A DNA stretch of 64,000 nt from Galdieria sulphuraria (lineage: Eukaryota > Rhodophyta > Bangiophyceae > Galdieriales > Galdieriaceae), in contig NW_005178455.1 in the NCBI RefSeq assembly GCF_000341285.1, forward strand, positions 17,274 to 81,273, in the 5' to 3' direction. Below the pieces are notes generated by a model. That model saw nothing but the letters and a program-made list of their open reading frames with translations, searched no databases and was not told the origin of the DNA. A program made the translations under genes and the position numbers. Below, one piece after another: positions 42,373-52,219 of this stretch; position 1 is the stretch's first letter; the number at the start of each line of letters is the position of its first letter.

Positions 42373-43873
42373 ATGTCGAGTGTTCATGTTGGTGGTGTTG
42401 AGTGGTTGGTTGTACCTATGAAGAATCATTTTATGCATTTGAAAGATATTTTGTAGGAAGATTTACAATCCTCAAGGAAAAAGAAGAGTTCTAGTGACTA
42501 AGAAACTTGTAGGCGATCGCTGGTTGCGAGAACTGGAGGTTAGGTTTGTTTTCATATTTCAAACTTTCTCTAAGACTATATTCAGAACGCAGACTGTCGA
42601 GTTGAGGTATGCGATAGCAGAGAAATCTTGACTAACCAACAAATTGCTGAAGCCATTGGGGATCATTGTAGTGCCGTGATTGGACAGTATGTAGAGGATT
42701 CTGGAGTTGGTTTGTTCTAAAGCGCTTTTAGATTAACTGAAAAGTGGAATGAAGACTTGTTTGGAATACTTAAGAAAGCTGGTGGAGTGGTATATTCCAA
42801 TTTTGCAGTTGGATTCGATAATATCGATATACCTGCTGCAACGAAGCATGGTTGTTGTTGTTATTTCAATTTATACTGTATACCAAAGGGTTCTAGGTAT
42901 TCCTGTTGGCAATACTCCAGGAGTGCTTACGGAAGCAACTGCTGAGATGGCGGTCTGTTTGACCTATGCAGCAGCACGTCATCTTCTTGAGGCCAATCAA
43001 TATCTTATAGAGGGCAAATATAAATCCTGGCTTCCAGATTTATTTCTTGGACAACAAATTTATCGCAAGAAACTTGGTGTGATTGGAACGGGACGAATTG
43101 GAAGTGCATATGCCTTATCGATGGTTCGAGGTAACCTGATGGATATAGTTTACTACGATAAATTTACAAATAAGAAAATGGAAGAACAACTTGAGCAGTT
43201 TAACCAATATTTGAAACAAATTGGAGAAAAGCCTATCGAATATAAGAATGCATCTTCCATGGAACAAGTTATTCGGTAGGTATTATCTTCGTTTTTAAGG
43301 ATAATCATACCGACGAGTACATTTTACCAGAGAGGCCGATATTTTAAGTCTTCATCCCAACTTGGATAGTTCCACATATCATTTGATGAATGCAGAACGT
43401 TTGAAGTTAATGAAACCAAGTGCGATTTTGATCAACTGTGCAAGAGGTCCCATCATTGATGAGGCAGCTCTAGTGGAACATTGCAAACAAAATCCTGGTT
43501 TTGCTGCTGGTTTAGATGTAAGTTTTCATAACAGTTTGATTCGTTTGTGAAGTCATAGTTTGTATAGGTTTTTGAACATGAACCAGCGCTTGCCCCGGGT
43601 CTAAAAGATCTTCCAAATGTTGTTATAGTTCCTCATATCGCAAGTGCTACATTTTGGACCCGTTCTGCAATGGCAACCATAGCATCCTTAAACGTTGCCT
43701 CTATTTTAAAAGGATATCCTTGCTGGTCTTCAGGCGATATGACTCCTTTTGTTGGAGAACCTGGTGGAAATGGTGAGTCACCTTCTCAAGTTCCACCTCA
43801 GGCAGCTCCGAGTATTTTAAACGCAAAGGAGCTGGGATTACAGTCGCTGCAACCATCAAAAGCTGCTTTGTAG
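42373..43873 (+). CDS. HPR1: Plant-type NADH hydroxypyruvate reductase
   Basis: This D-2-hydroxyacid dehydrogenase reduces hydroxypyruvate to glycerate in photorespiration. Seven or so short exons start at 42,373 (MSSVHVGGVEWL) and keep the plant HPR1 order: KIYNPQGKRRVLVTKKL, AVIGQLTEKWNEDLF, GVVYSNFAVGFDNID, IPVGNTPGVLTEATAEM, NAD-binding GVIGTGRIGSAYA, ASSMEQVIREADILSLHP, INCARGPIIDEAALVEH (catalytic Arg) and the Glu/His pair in FEHEPALAPG and VVPHIASATFWTR. The end reads SILNAKELGLQSLQPSKAAL. Plant HPR1 ends in the peroxisomal signal SKL; here the last three residues are AAL, so peroxisome targeting is doubtful. Confidence 0.9.
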
Positions 43874-44033
43874 TTGACAACAGTAAAACTTGGGTATTGC
43901 TTTCATATGCTTTATTACAATGTGACAGTGTTATCCAACACTCGTCTTTCTTAACGAAAAATATACAAAACGGAATGAAAGATACTACAAACGACAAATC
44001 CCAAATATCACTCAAGTCTTGTTCAAAATACTC

Positions 44034-44528
44034 CTAACTTACATCAACTCTCACAGGCGCGGGAATAGGGTTCAAAAGACCACCACCACCACAACGAGGA
44101 CAACGTTCTTTCAGAGAACCCTGACAACGTGTACAATTCATAACGCGACGCCTCTCTGACACTCCGCTTGGAAAAGACCATTTGGTGCATAAACAGTCAA
44201 TATAACCAGTCCCGTCACAAACAGGGCACTTGCTTGCACCTTGCTCAAGCAACTCTGCCTTTCTTCTTTCTTCCATAAGTCTATCAAGTACCGAGAAAAA
44301 CCACAAAGTTGTAGCTACACCAGTTACAAGTAACAAGTTTTTCATCCAAGAATCTGCGGCAAAGACACCATAATCCAGCAGAACCAAAAATTTTCCAGTC
44401 ACGGGTGAACACCTTTTTGAAAGCCTAATATTGGACACACCACTTGACTGTAAAAAGTTGCAGTATGTTGCTCTTTTCCCAAAACGCCTCCAGTTGTAGA
44501 GGCAAGCATAAGTAGGACTCACAAACAT
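44034..44528 (-). CDS. DnaJ-type zinc-finger membrane protein
   Basis: An ORF of ~164 residues from the first ATG at 44,528 (MFVSPTYACLYNWRRFGKR). The N-terminus is basic and may be an organelle presequence. One membrane segment follows (NLLLVTGVATTLWFFSVL). The C-terminal third holds four CxxC pairs of DnaJ type: CPVCDGTGYIDCLC, then MNCTRCQGSLKERCPRCGGG. Such proteins without a J domain include plastid BSD2-like and thylakoid factors that help Rubisco or photosystem assembly; which applies here is unknown. A GTAAGT sits just before the stop, so the true end may be spliced. It converges on the reductase gene and diverges from the next gene (65 bp between starts). Confidence 0.7.
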   Translation of the reverse strand: MFVSPTYACLYNWRRFGKRATYCNFLQSSGVSNIRLSKRCSPVTGKFLVLLDYGVFAADSWMKNLLLVTGVATTLWFFSVLDRLMEERRKAELLEQGASKCPVCDGTGYIDCLCTKWSFPSGVSERRRVMNCTRCQGSLKERCPRCGGGGLLNPIPAPVRVDVS

Positions 44529-44593
44529 GGAAGGTAGACAAGCCTCGCAAAGTAATTGCTGGCCAATCAATGAAATCAATTGAGACCATTCAA

Positions 44594-44967
44594 ATGAGAA
44601 TATCTGAGATTATATTTAGTTACAAGGACGCGGCTCCTGTTCAGGATAGAATGGGTGACATTGAAGTAAGTGTATGTAGCTTCGGAATTTTGTGCTTTAC
44701 ACATAGCACACTCAGACAGTAGTGGAGATAACTTGCTTCTTTGGCACTTCAATTTTAAGATATGGTTGAAATAGTGCGTCGTTAAAGACAGCTATTGGTT
44801 ACACATTCGTATATGAAGAATACAAGGGCCTTCTACTTGTAAAGAAGATAACTGAAAATAAAATAGTTTCGAAGAATTTTCGACTTTTGTGTGCTAGACT
44901 GTATTCATACTCTAGACACAAGAAAATTCAGATAGCAAATGTAACGCTTATTATAGAATTTATGTGA
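44594..44967 (+). CDS. Unidentified small multi-exon gene
   Basis: I do not recognise the family. The ATG at 44,594 opens MRISEIIFSYKDAAPVQDRM, followed by GDIE and a GTAAGT donor. A predicted next exon reads TVVEITCFFGTSILRY, then a 53-nt intron leads to EYKGLLLVKKITENKI. The frame stays open to a TGA at 44,965-44,967, though a further intron may change the end. The first exons look clearly coding; the 3' part is uncertain. The gene is divergent from the zinc-finger protein. Confidence 0.4.
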
Positions 44968-45382
44968 AACAACTCGTGAGGAAATCTCGACTCAACCTGT
45001 ATTTCTTTCAGTAACTATTTGTAGATAAACACCAGACTTAGCAATGATTCAAGGCTACAAGCTTTCGTGTCGAATTGTTTGGCTCAAAAATTACGTTACA
45101 ACAAAGCTGGTGCTTAAAACTGACTCCGAGTTGTATCCAAATTGTTTTTGCAGCAATGTTCTAGAAACCTATTTATCTTTGTTGACTTGCAAGAAAATAC
45201 TGAGGGTTATCTCAAGTGCTGATGTAAGTTAACTTTTAAACTTCTACATTCTCCCGTCTCATCTCATAGCCAAACATATCCAATTTTGTGGGGCTCCTCA
45301 ATCTCCCAATCATAATGAGGGTGCGTTCAAATGGAGAACAAAATTAGATTCACGTAGTAAAAAATTCATTTTAGTGGAGATA
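44968..45382. other. Gap with one open frame
   Basis: A 62-codon plus-strand frame at 45,044-45,232 (MIQGYKLSCRIVWLKNYV...) ends in a GTAAGT donor and could splice to a hydrophobic stretch near 45,270 (NFVGLLNLPIIMR). It may be a later part of the gene to the left, or chance. The rest is presumed promoter of the DUF2358 gene. Confidence 0.3.
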
Positions 45383-46345
45383 ATGTCGGTTTCTTTTGTG
45401 GACCTCCACTTGTTAACAAGAAGTGCACATACGTTGCCTTTTTTTTCTCAAGGGAAAAAGGACTTTCGAGAAACAGGACACCGTTGCGCAAGTAGTAGGT
45501 ATACTTTTCGAAGGTGTTGCACAAGACGGCCTTCAATTGCTGGGTCTCGTCTCGTTTCACGTTTGGAAGGGAAGAACGACTTGTTAGAACGGTTCGACGC
45601 CAGTTCGAAGTATTTGAACAAAAAAAGAAACGACAGAGGTCCTGAGTTTTATGCAAACTTAGGGACAGTTATTGAAACGTTGAGAAGTGACTATTCACAT
45701 ATATTAGAGAAGGACATAGACTACTCGGTTTATGACGAAGACTTGATATTGCGAGACCGAGTGCACGGTCAATATTTGCAAGGAAAAGAAGCATACAAAA
45801 CTGTATTATGGCTTCTGAGAGTCCATACCCATATTGCTTTCCGTCAGGCTTTTACGGACGTGAAAAGTATGTATTATGACGACGACAGTGCCATCATATA
45901 TCTTAGATGGGGAATTCGTGCCGTTCCCAGACTATTGCCTTGGGTAAGTAAAGTCTTAATAAGACTACTCGGCACGGCTGATTTTGTTATTTAGGATGTA
46001 CATCGCCAGCGTTACATTGACGGCCTGTCTATATATCGCCTCAATTGTGACGGTTGGGTTCAGGAGCATATTGTTGACAATGTTTTGCAGACACCCATCA
46101 AACTCCCATCTTTGGTAGAAAATTTGTTAAGTTTGGGAACAATTAGATTGCGTTCGCCAGCTGGTGTTGGCGTTCAAGGGGGTAGCAGTCAGTGTGGTTC
46201 CCAGTATAACAACTTTCTTGCATCAGTCTTAAAAATGTTTGTACAAGACGTTGAATCTGAAAGTGACTGCTCGCGAAGTAGTAAGGAGTCTCGAGTCACT
46301 TTGGAAAATCAGAGAGAGACTAGTTCTGACATGGAAGAAGGTTAG
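45383..46345 (+). CDS. DUF2358 plastid protein
   Basis: Exons 45,383-45,943 and 45,995-46,345 are joined over a 51-nt GT-AG intron and encode 303 residues. The N-terminus (~50 residues, rich in Arg/Ser/Thr) resembles a plastid transit peptide. The DUF2358 domain follows: LGTVIETLRSDYSHILEKDI, DYSVYDEDLILRDRVHG, KTVLWLLRVHTHIAFRQAF, IIYLRWGIRAVPRLLPW and DVHRQRYIDGLSIYRLN, a SnoaL/NTF2-like fold conserved in algae and plants. No enzyme function is known to me. The C-terminus is an acidic, Ser-rich tail. Confidence 0.75.
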
Positions 46346-46856
46346 CGGTTCTGGCGAGAGCCATCCGATATAAACTTTTCTATTGTATATGTGTCTCATA
46401 ATATGTCATAATGTACCTTTATTACTGCAAGTTAAGTAAAAGATCGATTTTCTGACATTTCCTGCTTTTTTTATTGCAAAAAAGGACGTTTTCAGAGCTC
46501 AAAGACAAAAGACTCGTTTCAAGTCATAAGTGGAAAGGAACTTCACATATTATTGCATTTTCACACATGACTTAATAGTGGAACGCTAACTAGTGTCCTT
46601 TCACAACACTAACATTCCTAACTGTTTGTGATGTAACTAATACAGTCGTATGTACAGGAGATTGTTCACGAATATCTCAAATACTTCAAGCTCAAAGATC
46701 AACACAAAAACTGTTTAGAACGATAAAAGAAATTCCGTAAACTCCATTTCAATTGCCTTCTCACTTCAACAATTTACTTGAGTTCAAGACTGCTCATCTC
46801 TAAAATTATACCTCACTTTGATAAGCAAATAGTCCTTCCGATGCGCCATTACAGTT
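46346..46856. other. Intergenic between convergent genes
   Basis: This ~510-bp AT-rich spacer lies between the DUF2358 stop and the Nudix stop. I looked for C/D box pairs and tRNA-like motifs and saw none. A 65-codon plus frame (46,903-47,100) belongs to the antisense of the Nudix exons. Confidence 0.45.
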
Positions 46857-47883
46857 TCAGTTCTTCGTAATCACCTGAGGAACGACAATTTCCTCAAAGC
46901 GAGTGTCTCTGGCATATGTCAACGCCCATTTGGTCTACATATTTTCAGCTTTGACTTTCACTCGTTATGAATACCTTACTGTGGCAAACGCTAAGTTATC
47001 CCAAGGTATCTTTTCCCATGGAAAAAGTTCCACTTCAAGGGTTTCATTGTTAGGAGCAAACTCTTCCAGTTCTGACAGTTCAGACCTAAAAATTAAGTGA
47101 ACCTAGTGCGCGATTTAAATATGTGCTTCTATAACTTGAAACGTGAAGACTACTTGTCCTGCCGATACTAGATTGTAGACACCCAAAAGTTGGCCTTTTT
47201 GTATTTTCAATCCAGTTTCTTCCAATGTCTCCCTTCTTGCACCCTGAAAGCTTAAAAGAGCCACTTGAACAAAAAGTTCCCCTTTGACGCAAAAACTGTA
47301 AACATACCTACTTTCTTCCATTTCCATAAAACCTGCTGGAATAGTCCACTTACCATAGGAAGGTGGAATACCTCGTTTACATAAAATGACAGATGCCTTG
47401 TCCTCCAAAACACAAACTGCACCAACCTAGAGAAATATAAGAAGGACTAAAGAATATACAATCCCAAAGTATTCAGTACGTACGACAACTTTAGGATTCA
47501 CATAGAAGACTGTGTGGCAACGGGAACAAACAGCGCGAACTCGATTGTCTCCTGTCGGAATCTTCCACTCCGCTTTGGAACCGCAGCGCTATATCGTTGA
47601 GAAGACACTAAGCAAGTCAACAAATGACTCATATCTGACATACACTGCAATACTTGATATTTCTGATATACTCTGGAAGTTGATTCTCTCTTTCACTAAC
47701 TAAGGAACTACATAGCAATCTCCTATTTGGGGCTTCATCAAGGCGACTTCTGCCCAACAAAGAGAACAATCTTATTCCCAAAAAATAGGTCATTGAAACA
47801 TTTTTTGTGGTTTCACTATTACAAACGCGCTTCCAGTGTCTCTGAGAATAAAACGCTGTGAAACCGAGGCCAGAACGAATCAT
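46857..47883 (-). CDS. Nudix hydrolase, plant NUDT23-like
   Basis: Plant NUDT23 is a plastid FAD/ADP-ribose pyrophosphatase. Six or so short exons begin at the ATG at 47,883 ([20 protein letters not shown]), a basic presequence. A zinc ribbon follows (KYCSRCG ... [16 protein letters not shown]), then [33 protein letters not shown] and the Nudix box [12 protein letters not shown] (the REUXEEXGU core is intact). Next come [20 protein letters not shown] and [27 protein letters not shown]. The last exon ([20 protein letters not shown]) ends at TGA 46,857-46,859. Motif order matches NUDT23 throughout; substrate preference is inferred from that. Confidence 0.85.
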
Positions 47884-48356
47884 AGGCTTCTCTGATCTAC
47901 ACAACCTCACACGGCATTCTCAAAATTTTATATGAGTCTTTCATTAGCAAATGAAATATAATGTCGCCACAATGGGCTCTCAACGTAGATGCCAACATAA
48001 TACTGCCAGTTCCATCCTATCGTTCTACTCACTTTATAACTATTTCAAAAGAATTCACTTAACAACTTTCCAAATATTAGACACAAAATTTCACGAATTA
48101 CAAAGGCAATTACTTGAGTAACTAAGGCTTGCCATCAACTAAAACGACACTCGATATACAAAAACAGATAAATAGGACGTGTCCTACGTCAGAAAAATAG
48201 AAGAATACTTCAAAAAACAACAACTACGGGACAATAAAGTGCGAAAACTGGTCTATACTCTGTAAACGAAACACACCAAAATCAATATCCGTTTAGGATA
48301 ATTACAAACAACTTGTAGATCATTCGTTTTTTTCTCATACGATGAATAACTCCACC
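47884..48356. other. Intergenic
   Basis: This ~470-bp AT-rich spacer lies between two minus-strand genes. It should hold the Nudix promoter and the XAP5 3' end. No further gene is seen. Confidence 0.45.
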
Positions 48357-49403
48357 TTAATTACCAAAGAAATCTTTTTGAACCCGACCATAGTTCTTCG
48401 ATACATCGAAAACTTCCCACATGGACGCTGGATAAATATGTTTATTCCTTTCGTACCATCTCCGTTCTACAACCTGAAGTAAAAGTAAGCTAAAGCAACA
48501 AAGATTGCTTCCCTTACTAACCTTGGCAGCATGACTATCATCCTTCTCTACTGAAGCATCATTTCGAATCCTTATGTCCTCGTGCACATCAAAACAAAAT
48601 AAAGAACCATTCTTCCCACGTGCTTTCATGCTTATAAGGTCATAAAACGACAAGTGATGGGGAATAATCATATCTTCTTTGATGAACATCAAGTCCTCAA
48701 CCTTACAGTGCTTAAGAGTTGAAACTTTCTGCTGAACTATGCTGAGAAACTTGGCAATAGTTGTACCTTTCTTACAAGACAGCAACTTGCGCTGACCTCT
48801 ACCATCCCATATGCTATATATTATATCAATCTCTTCATTCTTTACGCGTTCTTGTTCACTAAGCCATTGTTGTTTCAGTCGCTCTCTTTCTAGACGTTCC
48901 TCTTGTTCACGGTCTCTGTCTGGTAAGAACGACGTATCTACACCAGGATCCATACCAATTTTTCGGTTTTGCTTTCCAAAGAATCCTTCCTCCTTTGGGG
49001 AAAATACATCGGGCTCCTTGACAATATCTTGACCTGACGTATTAAAACCAACACCATTCGCTTTCTTGGAAGAAGCGAAACGTGTTATTTTGGCGAACTC
49101 CACTGAGTTTTCTTCTTGGTCTTCCAAACTATCTCCAAACGATAGACGACTTAAGTTTGCTCGTTTTACTCTCTTTTTCTTAGTTTCTAACTCTTCTGCT
49201 CTTCTGGAAGCGTTCTGACAAGCTGCTTCTGCCACGGCGCACCTTTCTAAATACTCCCGTCTTGCTCTAAAGTCCTGAAAAGTCACCAATCCAACAGTAT
49301 CTTTTCGAAGCAAATCTTCAACAACATCTTTATGAGCAGAAAATTTATTCGAAAAGTTTGAACCGTCGTGGCTGTTCATGTCGGACAGCTTGCCTTGGTC
49401 CAT
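48357..49403 (-). CDS. XAP5/FAM50 family protein
   Basis: XAP5 (human FAM50A, plant XCT) is a nuclear spliceosome-linked protein; plant XCT affects the clock and small-RNA production. The start at 49,403 (MDQGKLSDMNSHDG) is preferred over the further upstream frame. Two exons are joined over a 48-nt intron (48,521-48,474). The charged N-terminal half is followed by the diagnostic block DPGVDTSFLPDRDREQEERL, IDIIYSIWDGRGQRK, FIKEDMIIPHHLSFYDLISM, KARGKNGSLFCFDVHEDIRI and VEKDDSHAAK|VVERRWYERNKHIYPASMW. The intron is a multiple of three and has no stop, so unspliced RNA would still be translated with a 16-residue hydrophobic insert. Confidence 0.92.
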   Translation of the reverse strand: MDQGKLSDMNSHDGSNFSNKFSAHKDVVEDLLRKDTVGLVTFQDFRARREYLERCAVAEAACQNASRRAEELETKKKRVKRANLSRLSFGDSLEDQEENSVEFAKITRFASSKKANGVGFNTSGQDIVKEPDVFSPKEEGFFGKQNRKIGMDPGVDTSFLPDRDREQEERLERERLKQQWLSEQERVKNEEIDIIYSIWDGRGQRKLLSCKKGTTIAKFLSIVQQKVSTLKHCKVEDLMFIKEDMIIPHHLSFYDLISMKARGKNGSLFCFDVHEDIRIRNDASVEKDDSHAAKVSKGSNLCCFSLLLLQVVERRWYERNKHIYPASMWEVFDVSKNYGRVQKDFFGN

Positions 49404-49806
49404 TTTCAAAGTTCTCTTGTCAACCCACCCCCACAACGGTTCAGTGATCGTCGAGTGACAAAGCATTCGACGTCATCACTAGTCAATAAAACTTTCCAGA
49501 ACGATGAACTCAACCAATCAATAGTTTCAGTATTCGCAAGAAGACGTAAAGTTACAAATTGCTACTCGAATAAAGACTAAAAGTTCAACACTCTATGAAC
49601 ACTAATGCTTCTTTTTGTGATACGTTTGACCCTATTTCCTAAACTCGTGTTTCCTTAAGCGTGCTGATGACAAGTGAATAACTGCTATTACGATAAATTT
49701 CAAAAGTACATGAGATAAACTCAAAACCTTATACTTTACAAGAACCTCAGACATCATGACGCACAAACAAACGATATCTTATATCTCTAGAAAAATATAT
49801 AAAAGC
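49404..49806. other. Intergenic
   Basis: This ~400-bp spacer lies between the XAP5 start and the U1-C stop. It presumably holds the XAP5 promoter and the U1-C 3' end. A 70-codon plus-strand frame (49,368-49,580) is not convincing. Confidence 0.45.
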
Positions 49807-50379
49807 TTATTCGGTCCTTTCAGGTTGCTGGGTGGGTGGTTGAGAAGCGCCAAATGAAGGCGGATACACGGTAGCGTTGCCAGTATAATACGATGGCGTA
49901 AAGGTTTCGTATTGCGTAAACAACGGATTGAATCCTACAGGCAATGTACTACTTGACTGCACCGTCGCTAAATGAGCGTGTCAAACGTGTTTCAAGCAAA
50001 GCCGCAAGCTACACTTACTCGCAAAGCCGTATGTGGGAACAACCAAGCCCAGAGCGACTCGTCTTTCAAAATCATAAACCTGTCAAATTAAGCAACGCTG
50101 CAAGAACGACGAGTATACTTACCACAGCGTCAATCTGCTGCTGCAAGGACTCACCTATAAACTGTCTATAATACTCAGCAACTAGCAGTCGGTGTGAGTA
50201 GCAAGGTACCCAATTCTGAATAGCCGTACTTACAATTCATACGGTGCCTGTTACCATCGTTATGTTGCTTACGTACAGCAGGCTTCCTTGGATTAGCTAA
50301 AAAACACAAAGCAATAGAATACACTTACCGAGTCGTGCGTTAGATAAACATCACAATAGTCACAATAGTATTTGCCCAT
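49807..50379 (-). CDS. SNRPC: U1 snRNP protein C
   Basis: U1-C stabilises U1 snRNP pairing with the 5' splice site. The ATG at 50,379 opens [18 protein letters not shown] 47-nt intron joins this to [16 protein letters not shown], giving the C2H2-type U1 zinc finger (Cys-x2-Cys ... His-x5-His) with the family's HDSPxVRKQHN signature. Further predicted exons read [40 protein letters not shown], then [20 protein letters not shown] and a Pro/Gln-rich tail ending [11 protein letters not shown] at TAA 49,807-49,809. The product is ~140 residues. All exons are under 140 nt and easily missed. Confidence 0.85.
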
Positions 50380-50701
50380 GAAACAATCAGACTACGATTT
50401 TTAATAATCGCATCTTTTCTGTATAGACTCCTTTGAATTTCATTTATACAGTAAGCATAAATATATATGTCTAGTGAAATATTTCGATTTTCAAGTTCAC
50501 TAGTAAAAGGGTGTGAATTATAAAGATCTTCAAATTGGATAGAACAACTATATTATGAAGTAACGACTACAAAGTTTGTACTGTGTAAAGAAAATCGCCA
50601 TTTTAGTTCCTGAAAAGAAATTTCCCATAAAAATCAATGAGAAACCCGGGAAATAGATTTTGAACACAAGGGCATTCTCTCGAAGCTGTTTGTGAATTTT
50701 C
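50380..50701. other. Divergent promoter region
   Basis: This ~320-bp AT-rich spacer lies between the divergent starts of U1-C and the proline-rich CBM48 gene. It holds no further gene that I can see. Confidence 0.5.
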
Positions 50702-52023
50702 ATGGCTACTTCACCACCACCTCCACCACAACCAAAAGGTGCTGGACTACTCGCAAAGCCTCCTCCTCCTCCTCCTATTCCTCCTCCTGGGAGCAAAAAT
50801 ATAGCACGCAGCAATCCGTCAACTACAGCTCAACTTGCCAATAATACGGAATCTCCAGTGCCGCCGCCACCTCCTCCGGTTTCAACGAGTGGAGGAAGGG
50901 CAACAGCGGCTCCACCGCCACCTCCTCCACCATCTTCCAGTGCTGGAACGAAGAGTGTCCCTCCTCCACCTCCGCTTCAAGCTCCAAAAAGTGTGGCAAA
51001 CGTAGCAACGCCTGCTCCACCGCCACCTCCTCCACCATCGTCAAGTGCCGGAACGAAGAATGTCCCTTCTCCGCCACCGCCTCAAGCTCCGTCGAGTGGT
51101 GGGAACGTAGCAAAGGCAATACCACCTCCTCCTGCTCCTCCAAATATTGGAAGCTCAAGTGCTCAAACACAAGTTATAGAAAATTCAAATCGGCAACTAC
51201 CACAAAATTCGTCTAAAGTTCAGGTAAGTTTGATATGATTAAAGATATTGTACTGGATGCCTGAACAGCATCAAGCATTCTCATTTCGTCTCGGCAGATA
51301 TTTCATCATCTGAAATCCAACCTGCAAACCCAAATCAGGGCGAAGCGACATCGCAAAAATCTGCAATGGCAACTTCGGATGTCGGAGCTGATCAGGATAA
51401 GGATAAAGAATTCAATTTGCGAAAACAAAGTTCTCATGGCGATAAAATCAATATGAATCCCAAGGAACCTCAAAAGGTAAGCAATCCTTTATAATACACT
51501 CTGGAAATATCGTTGATTGTCCTTTTAAAAGGCTGCTGTCCCTTCTTCGACAATTCAGCGAAAGAGACAACAGTCCAACTTGTTTTCGAAGTTAAAGCAA
51601 AAGAAACAGCCCACTACAGATCTTGAAAAGGAAGGTGTCCGTACAGAATTTGTTTACGCAGATGGAGCGCAGGAGGATGTATTGTTGTCGGGAGATTGGA
51701 ATAACTGGACTCCTATTCAGATGTATCATGAAGGAGGTAACTAAAGTTTTCTTTCTTATAAGTCAATTAACCGTGATCAAGGTGGAATATGGTCGGTTGT
51801 CACTCTGGTTCCTCCAGGGACTCATGAATTTAAGTTTATCGTGGATGGAGAGTGGCGACATAGCACAAGACATCCAACTGTGGGTATTGATGAAGAAAGC
51901 AAAAATAATGTGAGAGTTGTTAAAGGCCCTCCAACGATACAGCCCAAAATGGAGTTACCAACAAAAATATCAGAGAAAGATCTCACAGACGATCAGATGG
52001 GATGCAACTGTAGCATACAGTAG
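50702..52023 (+). CDS. Proline-rich protein with CBM48 domain and CaaX end
   Basis: Four exons are predicted. Residues 1-~175 are a polyproline region with Ser/Ala spacers (runs of 5-8 Pro, formin- or WIP-like). A polar, charged linker follows (SADISSSEIQPANPNQGEAT...). The C-terminal ~110 residues are a glycogen/starch-binding CBM48 as in AMPK beta: VLLSGDWNNWTPIQMYHEGG, WSVVTLVPPGTHEFKFIVDG and EWRHSTRHPTVG, with the two sugar-stacking Trp and the Lys present. There is no AMPK-beta C-terminal (ASC) domain. The last residues, MGCNCSIQ, end in CSIQ, a CaaX box that predicts farnesylation. It may tie a membrane or actin site to cytosolic floridean starch; that role is inference. Confidence 0.8.
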
Positions 52024-52219
52024 CATTAAGGTCTTATATTTATCGTTCAAAAAGTATGAATAGTTTATCAGTCCATTTGTTCAATTCACGTGCAGAACAA
52101 TACGGATATGACGACAGACTGCTTGTGTGAAGGATGCGTCTCGATTCTTCCAGAGACCACGAGGAGCACATTCCAACTAATAAAATATTTTTCAGTTCTC
52201 ATCAGATAGAAAATCCTAC
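52024..52219. other. Intergenic between convergent genes
   Basis: This short spacer lies between the CBM48 and Nup205 stops. It holds no gene. Confidence 0.5.

Noticed and set aside
44790-44860. In-frame TGA in the unknown gene at 44.6 kb as a selenocysteine or broken codon
   Set aside because: A 53-nt GT-AG intron removes it and keeps phase, which is the simpler explanation.
49440-49500. GTGATGA ... CTGA pair on the minus strand upstream of XAP5
   Set aside because: The spacing is only ~33 nt and there is no terminal stem or recognisable guide.
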